Shown: one piece after another, positions 44,135 to 53,712 of the stretch
Numbering within the stretch: position 1 is the stretch's first letter
How the letters are laid out: every line of letters begins with the position of its first letter
The notes under the pieces: generated by a model
Told to the model about the DNA's origin: nothing
The model's database searches: none
What the model saw: only the letters and a program-made list of their open reading frames with translations
Translations under genes and position numbers: made by a program
Assembly (NCBI GenBank): GCA_000438295.1
Contig: FR901052.1
Location: forward strand, 1 to 62,571
Source of the DNA: Clostridium sp. CAG:451
GTDB taxonomy: Bacteria > Bacillota_I > Bacilli_A > RF39 > UBA660
DNA: 62,571 nt
Direction: 5' to 3'

Positions 44135-45919
44135 ATGTGTGGAATAATGGGAATTATAAATAAGAAAGGGAATGCTATTAAGAAAGTTATTGAAGGATTA
44201 GAGAAACTTGAATACCGTGGATATGATTCTTGTGGTATAGCTTTTCTTACTGATAATAAAATAGAAACTATAAAGACGAAAGGAAGAGTTAAAGACTTAA
44301 AAGAACTAATAGATACTGATACTAAATCAGATATTGCTATTGGGCATACTAGATGGGCAACCCATGGAGTAGCTTCTACTATTAATGCTCACCCCCATAC
44401 AGTAGGAGATATTACTATAGTACATAATGGTATTATTGAAAATTATCTAGAGTTAAAAGATATATTAAGTAGTAAGGGATATAGTTTTAAATCAACAACT
44501 GATACAGAGGTAGCTTGTGCTTTAATAGATTTTTATTACCAAGAGAATAAGGATATAAATAAAGCTATTACTAGTTTTATGGCTAAAGTAAAAGGAAGCT
44601 ATGCTATTGTCTTGTTATGTAAAGATATTAAAGATAAGATATTTGTCATAAAGAAAGATAGTCCCTTAGTTATTGGAGTAAATACTGATACTATCTTTAT
44701 TGCCAGTGATATTCCAACTATCTTAAGTGAATGTAGCGATTATTATTTACTAAATGATTTAGAATGGGCTTCAATTAGTAGTGGTAAAATAACTTTCTAT
44801 AATAATATAGGAAAAGAATTAATTAAAGAAAAACAAACGTTTAAAGATGGTAACTTTACTTATTCAAAAGATAAATATGATTACTTTATGTTAAAAGAAA
44901 TAATGGAGCAAAAAGATACCTTAAGTAATTTAATAAATTATTACTTAGAAGATAATAAATATCTAGATTTAATTGATATTAACAGATATAAAAAAATTGA
45001 TATAGTAGCTTGTGGTTCTGCTTATCATGCAGGATTAGTTGGTAAGTATTTGTTTGAAGAAGAAGCAAATGTTGAAACAGAAGTATATCTTGCTAGTGAG
45101 TATCGTTATAAGAAAAACTTTCTTGATGAAAATAGCTTAGTAATATTTATTTCTCAATCAGGAGAAACCGCTGATACTCTTGCTTGTCTTAAGAAGATTA
45201 AAGAAACTAAAGCTAAATCCTTAGGAATAATCAATGTTGAAAATAGTAGTATTAGTCTAGCAGTAGATGAAGTTATTTATACTAAGTCAGGCAGTGAAAT
45301 AGCAGTGGCTACTACTAAAGCTTACACATCTCAAATAGCAATACTAGTACTACTTACCCTATCTAGTTTAGTAAAACATAATAAGTCTTATGAAATAGAT
45401 AAGATAGTTAATGAATTAAAAAATATTAAATATGATGTTATAAAAGTGTTAGAAAATAAAGATAAGTATAAATCTATTGCAAAAAAAATAGTTGATAGTA
45501 AAAAGATATTCTTCTTAGGAAGAGGTCTTGACTATGCTATTATGAGAGAAGGAGACTTAAAGCTAAAAGAAATAACTTATCTATCATCAGAGTGTTATGC
45601 TGCTGGTGAATTAAAACACGGTCCTATATCTTTAATTGATAAAGATACTTTAGTAATAGCTGGTAATACTAATAAATTATTATATGAAAAGACAGAAAGC
45701 AATTTAAGTGAAGTAAGAGCAAGAGGTGCTAATATCATCTTAGTAACTAATAAAGGAGCAGATGATTCTAACACTATTATAATACCAGAAAGAAGTAGTT
45801 TTATAACTCCTATGCTAGAAGTAATTCCTCTACAATTAATCTCTTATTATACAGGACTACTTTTAGAAAGAGATATTGATAAGCCAAGAAATTTAGCAAA
45901 ATCTGTTACTGTTGAGTAA
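44135..45919 (+). CDS. glmS: Glutamine-fructose-6-phosphate aminotransferase
   Basis: A 594-residue enzyme making glucosamine-6-phosphate for peptidoglycan. Cys2 is the amidotransferase nucleophile (MCGIMGIINKKG), with TRWATHG and HNGIIENY in the glutaminase domain. The C-terminal isomerase has two SIS domains: ACGSAYHAGLVG, ISQSGETADTL, GSEIAVATTKAYTSQ and GELKHGPISLIDKD. It ends in KPRNLAKSVTVE, the conserved tail. It is driven by a strong promoter at 44083. No ribozyme upstream, unlike Bacillus. Confidence 0.97.
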   Translation: MCGIMGIINKKGNAIKKVIEGLEKLEYRGYDSCGIAFLTDNKIETIKTKGRVKDLKELIDTDTKSDIAIGHTRWATHGVASTINAHPHTVGDITIVHNGIIENYLELKDILSSKGYSFKSTTDTEVACALIDFYYQENKDINKAITSFMAKVKGSYAIVLLCKDIKDKIFVIKKDSPLVIGVNTDTIFIASDIPTILSECSDYYLLNDLEWASISSGKITFYNNIGKELIKEKQTFKDGNFTYSKDKYDYFMLKEIMEQKDTLSNLINYYLEDNKYLDLIDINRYKKIDIVACGSAYHAGLVGKYLFEEEANVETEVYLASEYRYKKNFLDENSLVIFISQSGETADTLACLKKIKETKAKSLGIINVENSSISLAVDEVIYTKSGSEIAVATTKAYTSQIAILVLLTLSSLVKHNKSYEIDKIVNELKNIKYDVIKVLENKDKYKSIAKKIVDSKKIFFLGRGLDYAIMREGDLKLKEITYLSSECYAAGELKHGPISLIDKDTLVIAGNTNKLLYEKTESNLSEVRARGANIILVTNKGADDSNTIIIPERSSFITPMLEVIPLQLISYYTGLLLERDIDKPRNLAKSVTVE

Positions 45920-45926
45920 AAATACT

Positions 45927-45955
45927 TTTCTATTAAGACTATTTTGTGGTATAGT
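45927..45955 (+). promoter_or_regulatory. rnr promoter
   Basis: An extended -10 element TGGTATAGT (TATAGT at 45950-45955) with a weak -35 TTTCTA (45927-45932). The start point at about 45962 is just before the GGGAGG of the leader ORF. Confidence 0.65.
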
Positions 45956-45961
45956 TTATTT

Positions 45962-46053
45962 AAGGGAGGTGTTAATATGGGTATAATTGTAAAAAAGCTT
46001 ATATTAACATCTTTTTGCTTTTAAGTGATGTAGGGTTTACTACGTCATTTTTT
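45962..46053 (+). promoter_or_regulatory. rnr leader: 15-codon ORF, hairpin and terminator
   Basis: The transcript starts with GGGAGG, then a 15-codon ORF (45977-46024, MGIIVKKLILTSFCF). A hairpin pairs 45968-45978 (ribosome site and AUG) with 46001-46011 and is followed by TTTTT. A second hairpin 46024-46049 (core GATGTAG/CTACGTC) is followed by TTTTTTATT, a rho-independent terminator ahead of rnr. The layout matches ribosome-mediated attenuation, where translation of the leader ORF changes termination. Inferred only. Confidence 0.6.
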
Positions 46054-46075
46054 ATTGTTAGAGGGAGTAAGAAGT

Positions 46076-48583
46076 ATGCAAAAAATTGATGATTTTAAAA
46101 GAAAAATAATGAGTGAGTTAGAGAAAGAAAACACTATAAGTTTTAAAAATTTGTATTCTAGAATGAATATTAATAGTTATCAAGAAAGAAGTAATTTTTT
46201 AGAAGCTTTATACCTTCTTCAAATTGAAGAAGATGTTTATAATCCTAAGAAGTATATTTATAAGAGTTTTCCCAAAGCTACTCATAGACTAGAACACGTT
46301 ACTAAAGGTGATAATGGTCTAATGCTTATGAATGGTAAGGTAAAAATTACTAGTGAAATGATTAAGTGTGATACCATTCTTGATAAGGATTTAGTAGTTG
46401 TTAATTTAACAGATAAAGAAAATCCCATTATTACAAAAGTAGTACAAAGAGATATTACTTCTTTTATAGATTATTTAATAAGAAAACTTGATAAGGAAGA
46501 ATTAACTTATCGACAAATAAAGAGAATGGCAGTAGCAAAAAATGCTAAATCTATTGAAGAGTTACATATTGCTCTAACAGAACTTGAGCGAAATGGTAAA
46601 ATTTTTCATGATAAAAACTCATATAAGAAGTGGCCTAAAGGTCTTACTCTAACAAAACTAGAATTAGATAGTAAAGGAAGAGCTTTCTTTAAAATTGATG
46701 ATAAAAAGATTTATCCTCTAGGTGATGAATTAAAAGGTGCTATCCAACAAGATATTTTAGCTGTTACTAGAAAAGGTAAACATATTGAGAAAATCATTTC
46801 TAGAAAGATGAGTCATGTAGTTTTAGAGGTGGTAGAAATTGAGGGAGTTAAACAATTAGAACCAGTACTACTTCCTTCTAAAGAAAAGATAAATGTTCGT
46901 ATTTCTTCTAAAGATATGAAGTCCCTTGCTCCAGGAGACAGAATCTTAGCTGATGTTTCCTTAACTAAAACTGATGAATACTATGAAGCAGATTTTATTG
47001 ATAAACTTGGTAGAATAGATGATCCTAACATTGATATTATTTCTATCGCTGCTAAATATGGCTTTGATATTAATTTTTCTCATGAAGCTATGGAAGAAGC
47101 AAATAATCTTCCTCAAGTTGTTTTAAAAAGTGAACTTACTAATCGTTATGACTTCAGTGATAGCCTTCTTACTTTTACAATTGATTGTGATGAAACAAAA
47201 GACATGGATGATGCTGTTAGTTTAACTAAAGAGGAAAATGGTCATTATATCTTAGGTGTACATATAGCTGATGTTTCTCATTATGTAAAAAGAAGTTCAG
47301 CTCTTGATAAAGAAGCATATGATCGTGGATTATCTACTTATCCTGCTAATACTGTTATACCTGCTCTACCCCATATCTTATCAAATGGTATTTGCTCACT
47401 TAATCCTAATACTAAAAGACTTACCAAAAGTATTATTATGGAACTTGATGAAAATGGAGAACTAATTAATTATAACTTAGTTAATTCTTGTATTACTTCT
47501 AGAAAGAAGATGGCTTATTCTAAAGTAAATAAACTTTTAGATGATGGTGAAATCGATGAAGATTATCTTCCTTATACTGATAATTTAAAGCTTATGAAAG
47601 AACTATCTGATAAATTAACTTCTATTAGAGAAAGAGAAGGTATGCTAACTTTTAGTGAAGAAGAAGTATCAATTATTGAAGATGATAAAGGTAATATTAT
47701 GGGAATAGAAAAGAAAGATAATGGTGAGGCTGGTAAGATAATTGAAAACTTTATGATTATGGCTAACTATTGTGCTGATTTATATCTTAACTTTACTATC
47801 GGTAGATCTATTCATAGAGTTCATGCTAATCCTGATCCTAAAAGATTAGAGCAAGCAAAGGATAAACTTACAAGTATTGGTATTGATTTACCAAAAGTAG
47901 AAAATATAGATACTTCTAGTTATTTACAAGTAATTTTAGATGAATATAAAGATAGTAGTGAATACCCCATTGTCTCAGAAATACTATTACAAGCCCTACC
48001 AAGAGCTATTTATTCACCTTATCCTTTAGGTCACTTTGGTTTAGGACTTAATTACTACTCCCATTTCACCTCTCCTATTAGAAGATACCCTGACTTAAAA
48101 GTTCAACAAATAATTGATTCTTATCTTACTAATGATTTAAAATCAATTGAAAGTGAAGAACAACTAGCAGAAATATGTGAACACTGTTCTTTTAAAGAAC
48201 AACAAGCCGATTTACTTGAAAAAGAAGTTGTTAAAGTAAAAATGATGGATTATGTTGATAGTCATAAAGAAAAAACATATTATGGAACGATAACAGGAAT
48301 CGATAATGAAAGAGCTTACTTGAACACAGTTACCCATATTCCTGGATATTTTGAATACGAGCAAGGTGATAATATTAGATTTATTAGATCAAGAAATTAT
48401 ATTAAAAATAAAGATGATGAGGTAGTATTAAAAATTGGTGACTTAGTAATGGTAGAAGGTATTGAAGCTAATCGAAAGGAACTACTTGCCCACTTTGCCT
48501 TTACAAAGAATTTAACTTTAGAACAACAAAACAAAAAAGGAGCTACTGCTTTAAAAGGACAATATGTTAAGAAGATTAACTAG
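46076..48583 (+). CDS. rnr: Ribonuclease R
   Basis: A 3'-to-5' exoribonuclease of 835 residues that degrades structured RNA, often in stress and in tmRNA-linked decay. An N-terminal helix-turn-helix and cold-shock domains lead to the RNB catalytic domain with FTIDCDETKDMDDAVSL (metal-binding Asp residues) and HFTSPIRRYPDL. A C-terminal S1 domain begins near YYGTITGIDNERAYL. The frame opens at TTG 46055 but GAGGGAG stands before the ATG at 46076. It follows glmS with its own promoter and attenuator-like leader. Confidence 0.95.
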   Translation: MQKIDDFKRKIMSELEKENTISFKNLYSRMNINSYQERSNFLEALYLLQIEEDVYNPKKYIYKSFPKATHRLEHVTKGDNGLMLMNGKVKITSEMIKCDTILDKDLVVVNLTDKENPIITKVVQRDITSFIDYLIRKLDKEELTYRQIKRMAVAKNAKSIEELHIALTELERNGKIFHDKNSYKKWPKGLTLTKLELDSKGRAFFKIDDKKIYPLGDELKGAIQQDILAVTRKGKHIEKIISRKMSHVVLEVVEIEGVKQLEPVLLPSKEKINVRISSKDMKSLAPGDRILADVSLTKTDEYYEADFIDKLGRIDDPNIDIISIAAKYGFDINFSHEAMEEANNLPQVVLKSELTNRYDFSDSLLTFTIDCDETKDMDDAVSLTKEENGHYILGVHIADVSHYVKRSSALDKEAYDRGLSTYPANTVIPALPHILSNGICSLNPNTKRLTKSIIMELDENGELINYNLVNSCITSRKKMAYSKVNKLLDDGEIDEDYLPYTDNLKLMKELSDKLTSIREREGMLTFSEEEVSIIEDDKGNIMGIEKKDNGEAGKIIENFMIMANYCADLYLNFTIGRSIHRVHANPDPKRLEQAKDKLTSIGIDLPKVENIDTSSYLQVILDEYKDSSEYPIVSEILLQALPRAIYSPYPLGHFGLGLNYYSHFTSPIRRYPDLKVQQIIDSYLTNDLKSIESEEQLAEICEHCSFKEQQADLLEKEVVKVKMMDYVDSHKEKTYYGTITGIDNERAYLNTVTHIPGYFEYEQGDNIRFIRSRNYIKNKDDEVVLKIGDLVMVEGIEANRKELLAHFAFTKNLTLEQQNKKGATALKGQYVKKIN

Positions 48584-48586
48584 ACA

Positions 48587-48625
48587 AAAATAAAATGTAG
48601 GAGTCATCTACATTTTATTTTTTAT
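48587..48625. terminator. Terminator after rnr
   Basis: Long stem AAAATAAAATGTAG/CTACATTTTATTTT with T runs on both strands, between rnr and the decayed minus-strand locus. Confidence 0.85.
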
Positions 48626-49246
48626 GACAATAAGAATCAGCTGCATAATATAAACTTTTTTGTCTAATTGTTTCATTTCTATCAAGTTCTGCTACTAGTC
48701 CTTTATCTCTTTTAAATAAGTTTTTTTGTAAAAAATCATTAGAAACAACATGTAATATATATGTATCTACCATAGATAAATTATTATATGTTTCTTCGGA
48801 AGATTCATTTTTTAATTTTGTTAAAATTTCCGTTTTAGATAATGTATTTAATCTTTTAATTTCTTCATTAGCATAATTAAGTTCTTCCCTAGTTAATTAT
48901 CTTAACATTACATTTTTAATAGAGTTTCCCATATAATCATATACTTCCATATACTCATCTGGGCTACACTTTCCATTCTTATACTTTAGAAATAACTCCT
49001 CCATCTTTCTTCTTGGTAGAAAGTTAACTCTTTTAACTCATCAACTGATAAATCTCTTACATTTTTAGAATAAATATAATCTATTCTTTCTTTCATAAAG
49101 TAAGGAACATAAGATAACCATCTAATCCATTCAATAAGTGGATTAACACTTCCTATAACATTTCCTCTTATATTAATAGCTGTACCATTGTTAATCTTTG
49201 CCATTTCTTTAGCCATTATTCTTTTAAGATCACTCATTTTTCTCAT
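48620..49246 (-). pseudogene. Decayed gene next to Fic locus, unknown family
   Basis: The first 86 codons (48986-49246, MRKMSDLKRIMAKEMAKINN) end in WRSYF-stop. The neighbouring frame continues from EELFLKYKNGKCSPDEYMEVYDYMGNSIKN to a TAA, then again TREELNYANEEIKRLNTLSK and onward to about 48620. At least one frameshift and one stop separate the pieces. Intact it would have about 210 residues, mostly helical. It followed the Fic gene, as the last codons of a Fic copy precede it at 49247-49336. I do not recognise the family. Confidence 0.55.
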
Positions 49247-49336
49247 TTTTTTCTAAATTAAAATCAAGCAGTTCATCACAAACTTTTTCATATATATCTT
49301 GTTCATTTTTAATAGTATCCATTAAAAACACTTTAT
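49203..49336 (-). repeat. 134-bp direct repeat, copy A
   Basis: About 93% identical to 49963-50096 at a constant offset of 760 bases. It holds the last 30 or so codons of a Fic-like gene and the first 15 or so codons of the following gene. The NUDIX gene lies between the copies. Confidence 0.8.
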
Positions 49337-49353
49337 ATTTTTTAATATAAACA

Positions 49354-49746
49354 TTACATCAAGCCTCTTTTTATAAGCTCTGGTATAATGTGGTTTCCTA
49401 ATATACTACCCACTTTAATTCCTTCTTTCTTATAATCTCTATCAATCCATAACGCTTCTTTTATTTCATTATTACATTTTATTTTTCCTTTTATAGTGGC
49501 AATGTATGCTTGAACGTGTATAGGTTTATTTGAAAATACGGCAATATCATCATAACCACCAATAAATTCAGTACTAATTAGTTCTACACTTAGTTCTTCA
49601 TACAATTCCCTTTTTAATGTTTCAAAATCAGTTTCGTTATTTTCTCTTTTTCCACCAGGTATTATGCATTCAATTCTATTATTTCTCTTTCTTTGTACCA
49701 AAATCTTTTTATCATTTAAAATAATACCTCCAACTTTGTCTATCAT
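49354..49746 (-). CDS. NUDIX hydrolase
   Basis: A 130-residue protein with an intact Nudix box, GGKRENNETDFETLKRELYEEL (GX5EX7REUXEEXGU form, residues about 31-52). NUDIX enzymes cleave nucleoside diphosphates linked to another group. The start is MIDKVGGIILNDKKILVQRKR. It stands between the two 134-bp repeats, inside what was a Fic gene cluster, so it probably arrived by insertion or duplication. The frame is intact while its neighbours are broken. Confidence 0.88.
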   Translation of the reverse strand: MIDKVGGIILNDKKILVQRKRNNRIECIIPGGKRENNETDFETLKRELYEELSVELISTEFIGGYDDIAVFSNKPIHVQAYIATIKGKIKCNNEIKEALWIDRDYKKEGIKVGSILGNHIIPELIKRGLM

Positions 49747-49962
49747 AATTTTTCATATAATTAATCTTATAGAAATATTAATTAATTTCTATTATTGATT
49801 AAAACCTTTCCTTTCTATTTATTTTTTTAATTATTATACATTCATAATATTTTCATTCTAGTTCCCCTGTTTATATATTAGAATGTCATATTCTTTTGAT
49901 ATTCAACTTTTTATAAAAGAAAAGTTATATTTTAATATGGTTGTGTGCAACTAATTTTTGTT

Positions 49963-50096
49963 ATTTCTTTAACCATTATTCTTTTAAGACTACTCATTTT
50001 TCTCATTCTTTTCTAAATTAAAGTCAAGTAGTTCATTACAAACTTTTTCATATATATCTTGTTCATTTTTAATAGTATTAATTAAAAACATTTTAT
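49963..50096 (-). repeat. 134-bp direct repeat, copy B
   Basis: The copy of 49203-49336 attached to the Fic pseudogene. Its downstream gene breaks off after the first codons (MRKMSSLKRIMVKEITKI), just past the repeat edge. 49747-49962 between NUDIX and this copy contains no gene. Confidence 0.8.
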
Positions 50097-50704
50097 CATT
50101 TTTATATTCTTTTAATCCTCGCATATAAAACGGTTTATCTTTATCCAAAATAATAAAAGGCATATATTATTCTTCAGACACTCTTTAAACATAATCATTC
50201 TACCAACACGACCATTTACATCACCGAAAGGATGAATTCTTTCAAATCTAACATGAAACTCTATAATATCTTCTAATGATACGTTAGAAAGAGAATTATA
50301 CCAATCTAACAAAATAGTCATATCACTTTCTACCTCTTTTGGAGAAGATGTATCTATTACATTAATTAATCCCATTTTATTAGGTACTATTTTAAAGCCA
50401 CCCACATTATATCTAGGATTATCTTCATCAGAAGTACCTCTTTTTAAAATTTTATTCATCTCTATTATATTACTTTTAGAAAGCTTAGCATCAATATTAT
50501 CAAGCATGTAATCAAACAGTCTAAAGTGATTCTTCATCTCTATTAAATCATCTAGTTTAATAGCATCATCTGTTCAGTTAACTTTCCCCCTTCTATTTTA
50601 TTTGAATTATAAGCGAAAACAACTTCTGAAAAGTGATAAATGTTACCCTTAAATTTAGAATTTTTTTGTTCTATTAATTCTCTTTTTAATTTAATTAAGT
50701 CCAT
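49990..50704 (-). pseudogene. Fic-domain gene, frameshifted
   Basis: Three pieces in different frames. The start MDLIKLKRELIEQKNSKFKG (ATG at 50702-50704, AAGGTGA site) runs to SNKIEGGKLTE. The Fic core 50112-50537 holds EFHVRFERIHPFGDVNGRVGRM, where the usual HPFxDGNGR has Val in place of the second Gly. A third frame, MPFIILDKDKPFYMRGLKEY, runs to the stop at 49990. Fic enzymes transfer AMP to protein hydroxyls, and SNKIEGG resembles the inhibitory (S/T)xxxEGN-like helix of other Fic proteins. At least two indels make it non-functional. Confidence 0.82.
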
Positions 50705-50739
50705 ATTAAATCACCTTATCCATAATAAAATTATATAAT

Positions 50740-50766
50740 AAAAGCTGAGTCAAAACACTCAGCTAT
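50740..50766 (-). terminator. Terminator after tRNA-Met
   Basis: On the minus strand AGCTGAGT, a 6-base loop and ACTCAGCT are followed by TTTATT, about 10 bases past the tRNA. Confidence 0.85.
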
Positions 50767-50775
50767 AATCTTCAT

Positions 50776-50852
50776 TGGTAGCGAGAGGGGGAGTCGAACC
50801 CTCGACCTTTCGGGTATGAACCGAGCGCTCTAGCCAACTGAGCTACCTCGCC
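50776..50852 (-). tRNA. tRNA-Met (anticodon CAT)
   Basis: Cloverleaf with loop TTCATAC giving CAT, acceptor GGCGAGG/TCTCGCT (first pair G-T), encoded CCA. Two stems carry one mismatch each. CAT could also be tRNA-Ile with modified C34; sequence alone does not settle it. Confidence 0.88.
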
Positions 50853-50916
50853 AAATCAAGAACAATTTAATATTATCATAGTTTTAAACGTTTGACAACC
50901 TTTTTTTTGATAAATT

Positions 50917-51591
50917 TTAACTATATGATAAAATCTTGATTTTTTCTTCACTAAGTTTATAACTATCATCAAGTGATTTATGAATATCTATTAACTCTTT
51001 CCTTCTTGAATCTAACAAAGTAGTAACATTATCTAAATCCATAAATAATTCTTTAAAAGGATTAGTATCTAAATAATCTTTATATTTACTTGTTAATTCC
51101 TTTTTCATCCTAGAAATAGTATCAAAATTAGTATCTATTTTCTTAATAAAAGAATCAATATCATCTATTCCTTTTAGTATCTCTTTCTGGAAGTCTTCAC
51201 AGATAGATTGATAATCAGTATTATCACTATAAGTATTTTCTAATACTTTAGATATTAAATAACTCTCTACTAAGATAAAAGATAAAGAAGCTTTCTTAGG
51301 AGTCTTTCTATATAGTTCCATTGCTAACATTAGATAAAATAGTTTCTTAGCTGTATTATTTTTCTTCTTAGAACTATTTACTTTGTCTAGCTTATCTTTC
51401 ATTTCTTTACTAAAAGAATTAAATGAATCAGTTTCCCTTTTTATCTCATCATTTAATTGATAGAAAAGTTTTACTTCTTTTTCCTTTTCATCTTTAGTAT
51501 CATCTACTTCTTTTAATTCTTCTTCCTTTTCTTCTAATCTCTTAATAATATCAGAAGATAAATCTAAAGTATCTATAGCTTTCTTTTCCAT
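50917..51591 (-). CDS. Coiled-coil hypothetical protein
   Basis: A 224-residue, mostly helical and highly charged protein. Residues about 15-75 form a coiled coil (DIIKRLEEKEEELKEVDDTK). A short hydrophobic middle (AKKLFYLMLAMELYRK) is followed by more helices. No signal peptide and no family I recognise. It lies between tRNA-Met and the SDR gene, on the same strand as both. Confidence 0.6.
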   Translation of the reverse strand: MEKKAIDTLDLSSDIIKRLEEKEEELKEVDDTKDEKEKEVKLFYQLNDEIKRETDSFNSFSKEMKDKLDKVNSSKKKNNTAKKLFYLMLAMELYRKTPKKASLSFILVESYLISKVLENTYSDNTDYQSICEDFQKEILKGIDDIDSFIKKIDTNFDTISRMKKELTSKYKDYLDTNPFKELFMDLDNVTTLLDSRRKELIDIHKSLDDSYKLSEEKIKILSYS

Positions 51592-51628
51592 ATTTAATCA
51601 CAACCATATTTGCTATTATACTTATATT

Positions 51629-52399
51629 TTAGATAAATAGCAACCACTTTACAAAAAGATACAGCTTAGTAAACATAAATTGATCATATGGTAAAGATAT
51701 AATATGTTTAAGATGTTTCTTAGTAATTTCCTTACTTATCTTCTTAGCAAAACTAGTTAAGTCTTTCTTCTCTAATAAATTAAAAAGTATATGTTGATAC
51801 TTTGTCATCTTTAAAGCTTTATCTTTATAAATAAAACTAGACTTATCCTTATTATCAATCATCACTTGATTAAATCCTGTATAATAAGCTCCTGGTAAGA
51901 TAGTAGATACTTCTATATCAAGTCCTTGATAAAGACACTCTAATCTTAAAGTATTTGCTAAATGATAAAGACTAAGTTTAGTATAAGTATAACTATATAG
52001 ATAAGGAAGTGGTAGAAAACCAGCAAGTGAAGAAGTTAGTACTATTCTCCCCTTTTTTCTATTTTTTAAATACTTCTTAATTAGATTAACATTTCCTAAG
52101 ATATTAACATTAAAAGTATCAGTTAGATAATTGTTATTTACTTCTAGAATACTACCACCTTTTCCAAGAGAAGCATTTAAATAAAGAATATCAATATCAT
52201 TTGGAATAGTGTAATTATCATTAGTAAGATCAAGTACTAAAGGAAACATTATAAGCTTTTCCCTCTTTAACTTATCATTGATATATCCTTCTTCTTCCTT
52301 AGTCCTAACCCCAAGATAAATAATATGTCCTTTAAGAGCTAGTTCTTTAGCTACACTGTATCCAAGTCCTGATATACCACCTGTAATTAATATTTTCAC
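51629..52399 (-). CDS. Short-chain dehydrogenase/reductase (SDR)
   Basis: A 256-residue SDR with the cofactor loop TGGISGLGYS at the N terminus, NASLGKGG, the catalytic Ser in VLTSSLAGFLPLP and YSYTYTKLSLYHL holding Tyr and Lys. Cofactor is NAD(H) or NADP(H); substrate unknown. The GGISGLG loop is close to the classical GxxxGxG. A C-terminal basic/hydrophobic stretch (FMFTKLYLFVKWLLFI) may touch the membrane. Confidence 0.87.
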   Translation of the reverse strand: MKILITGGISGLGYSVAKELALKGHIIYLGVRTKEEEGYINDKLKREKLIMFPLVLDLTNDNYTIPNDIDILYLNASLGKGGSILEVNNNYLTDTFNVNILGNVNLIKKYLKNRKKGRIVLTSSLAGFLPLPYLYSYTYTKLSLYHLANTLRLECLYQGLDIEVSTILPGAYYTGFNQVMIDNKDKSSFIYKDKALKMTKYQHILFNLLEKKDLTSFAKKISKEITKKHLKHIISLPYDQFMFTKLYLFVKWLLFI

Positions 52400-52425
52400 C
52401 TTTTATCACCCAGTAATAAGTATAA

Positions 52426-52456
52426 CCAAAAAGACTCCTATTTATTAGAAGTCTTA
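52426..52456 (-). terminator. Terminator after the sensor kinase
   Basis: On the minus strand AAGACTTCT, an AT-rich loop and AGGAGTCTT are followed by TTTTGG; the kinase stop is in the stem. Confidence 0.7.
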
Positions 52457-53712
52457 AATATATGAAAGGAAACACCTTTCTTTTCGTTTTTAATTGTAAT
52501 GTCATAATCCATAAGTAGTAATGTCTTTTTAACTATGGATAGACCTAGTCCAAACTCACCTTTAATACCTTTTCGGAACGGAGTAAAGATTCCATCAAGG
52601 AGTGAGGAGTCAATATTTGGACCATCATTATATAATGTTAAACGATTATTCTTGGCAGTTATCTTAATCGTTTTATCAGCATACCGTAAAAAGTTCGCTA
52701 AGAGGTTATCAATTATTGTTTCAAAGTATTCTTCTGTTCCATAGAATTTACTATTTTTATCAAAAGAAACAATAAACTTAACATCGCGTCTTCTAAATTT
52801 GAATTCACGAATTGCAGCAGCTACTATTTTTTCCATATCTACTACGGTATACTCTTTTTTCATATTATTTTTTAAATAGTCTAGTTTATTTAAATATAGA
52901 AGTGAATGTACTTTTAATTCTAGTTTTTCTGTTTGTTCACTAATAACAGTTAAAACAGTTGAAGCATCTTCCATATCATCATGATAGGCTTCTATATATG
53001 ACTTTATAACGGTGAGAGGTGTCTTAAAGTCATGTGATATATTTTGATACATTTGATTACGATATTCCTCTTGATCTTTTAGAGAAATTCGCATATCCTC
53101 TATTGCCATTTCTAAAGATTTAATTTCATCTTCTACTGCAAATGATAGGGAGTGGTCGTAAGTATCATCATCTATATGATCAATCTTTTGTTTTAACTTT
53201 TCTATTTTTTTAACAATGATACTACCCCACAATATTAGCAAAAAGGCAATTATTAAAAAGGTTATTAATACTACTGGTAGGATTGAGTTTAGTATATCTG
53301 TCTTTGTCTTTAATATATAACTATCGTTTGTAATAGCAATCTTAGTAACATTATCATTATGGAGTGTGTAATAATAATATACTTGATTGCGATAGACAAA
53401 TCTACCATAATCATCTTTTATATAGGATAAAATTTCTCCTACATTTTTGAATTTCATTAAGTCGTGTAAATTTTCACTATAAGCTGAGGTTTCCCCAAAC
53501 TTATAGATATAGGCAATTTCACTATCACCTAAGTTTTTATCAATATCAGACTGGATAAATTCTAACGGTTCTTTTAAATAATTATAAATATTTTTCTCAG
53601 TTATGGGTACTACAACTTGGGGTAAAATTATTCCTAACATTAAGAAGGTAATTGCAAATACCACGAGGATTAATAAGAATAACTGATGACTTAGTTTACC
53701 TGATATTTTCAT
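52438..53712 (-). CDS. Sensor histidine kinase
   Basis: A 424-residue membrane kinase. Two membrane helices (about 8-32 and 140-165) enclose an extracellular sensor of about 105 residues. The HisKA block QNISHDFKTPLTVIKSYIEAYHDD has the phospho-His near residue 227. The ATPase has an N box DNLLANFLRYADKTI and G boxes (GEFGLGLSIVKKTL). It overlaps its response regulator by four bases. The stimulus is unknown. Confidence 0.92.
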   Translation of the reverse strand: MKISGKLSHQLFLLILVVFAITFLMLGIILPQVVVPITEKNIYNYLKEPLEFIQSDIDKNLGDSEIAYIYKFGETSAYSENLHDLMKFKNVGEILSYIKDDYGRFVYRNQVYYYYTLHNDNVTKIAITNDSYILKTKTDILNSILPVVLITFLIIAFLLILWGSIIVKKIEKLKQKIDHIDDDTYDHSLSFAVEDEIKSLEMAIEDMRISLKDQEEYRNQMYQNISHDFKTPLTVIKSYIEAYHDDMEDASTVLTVISEQTEKLELKVHSLLYLNKLDYLKNNMKKEYTVVDMEKIVAAAIREFKFRRRDVKFIVSFDKNSKFYGTEEYFETIIDNLLANFLRYADKTIKITAKNNRLTLYNDGPNIDSSLLDGIFTPFRKGIKGEFGLGLSIVKKTLLLMDYDITIKNEKKGVSFHIFKTSNK

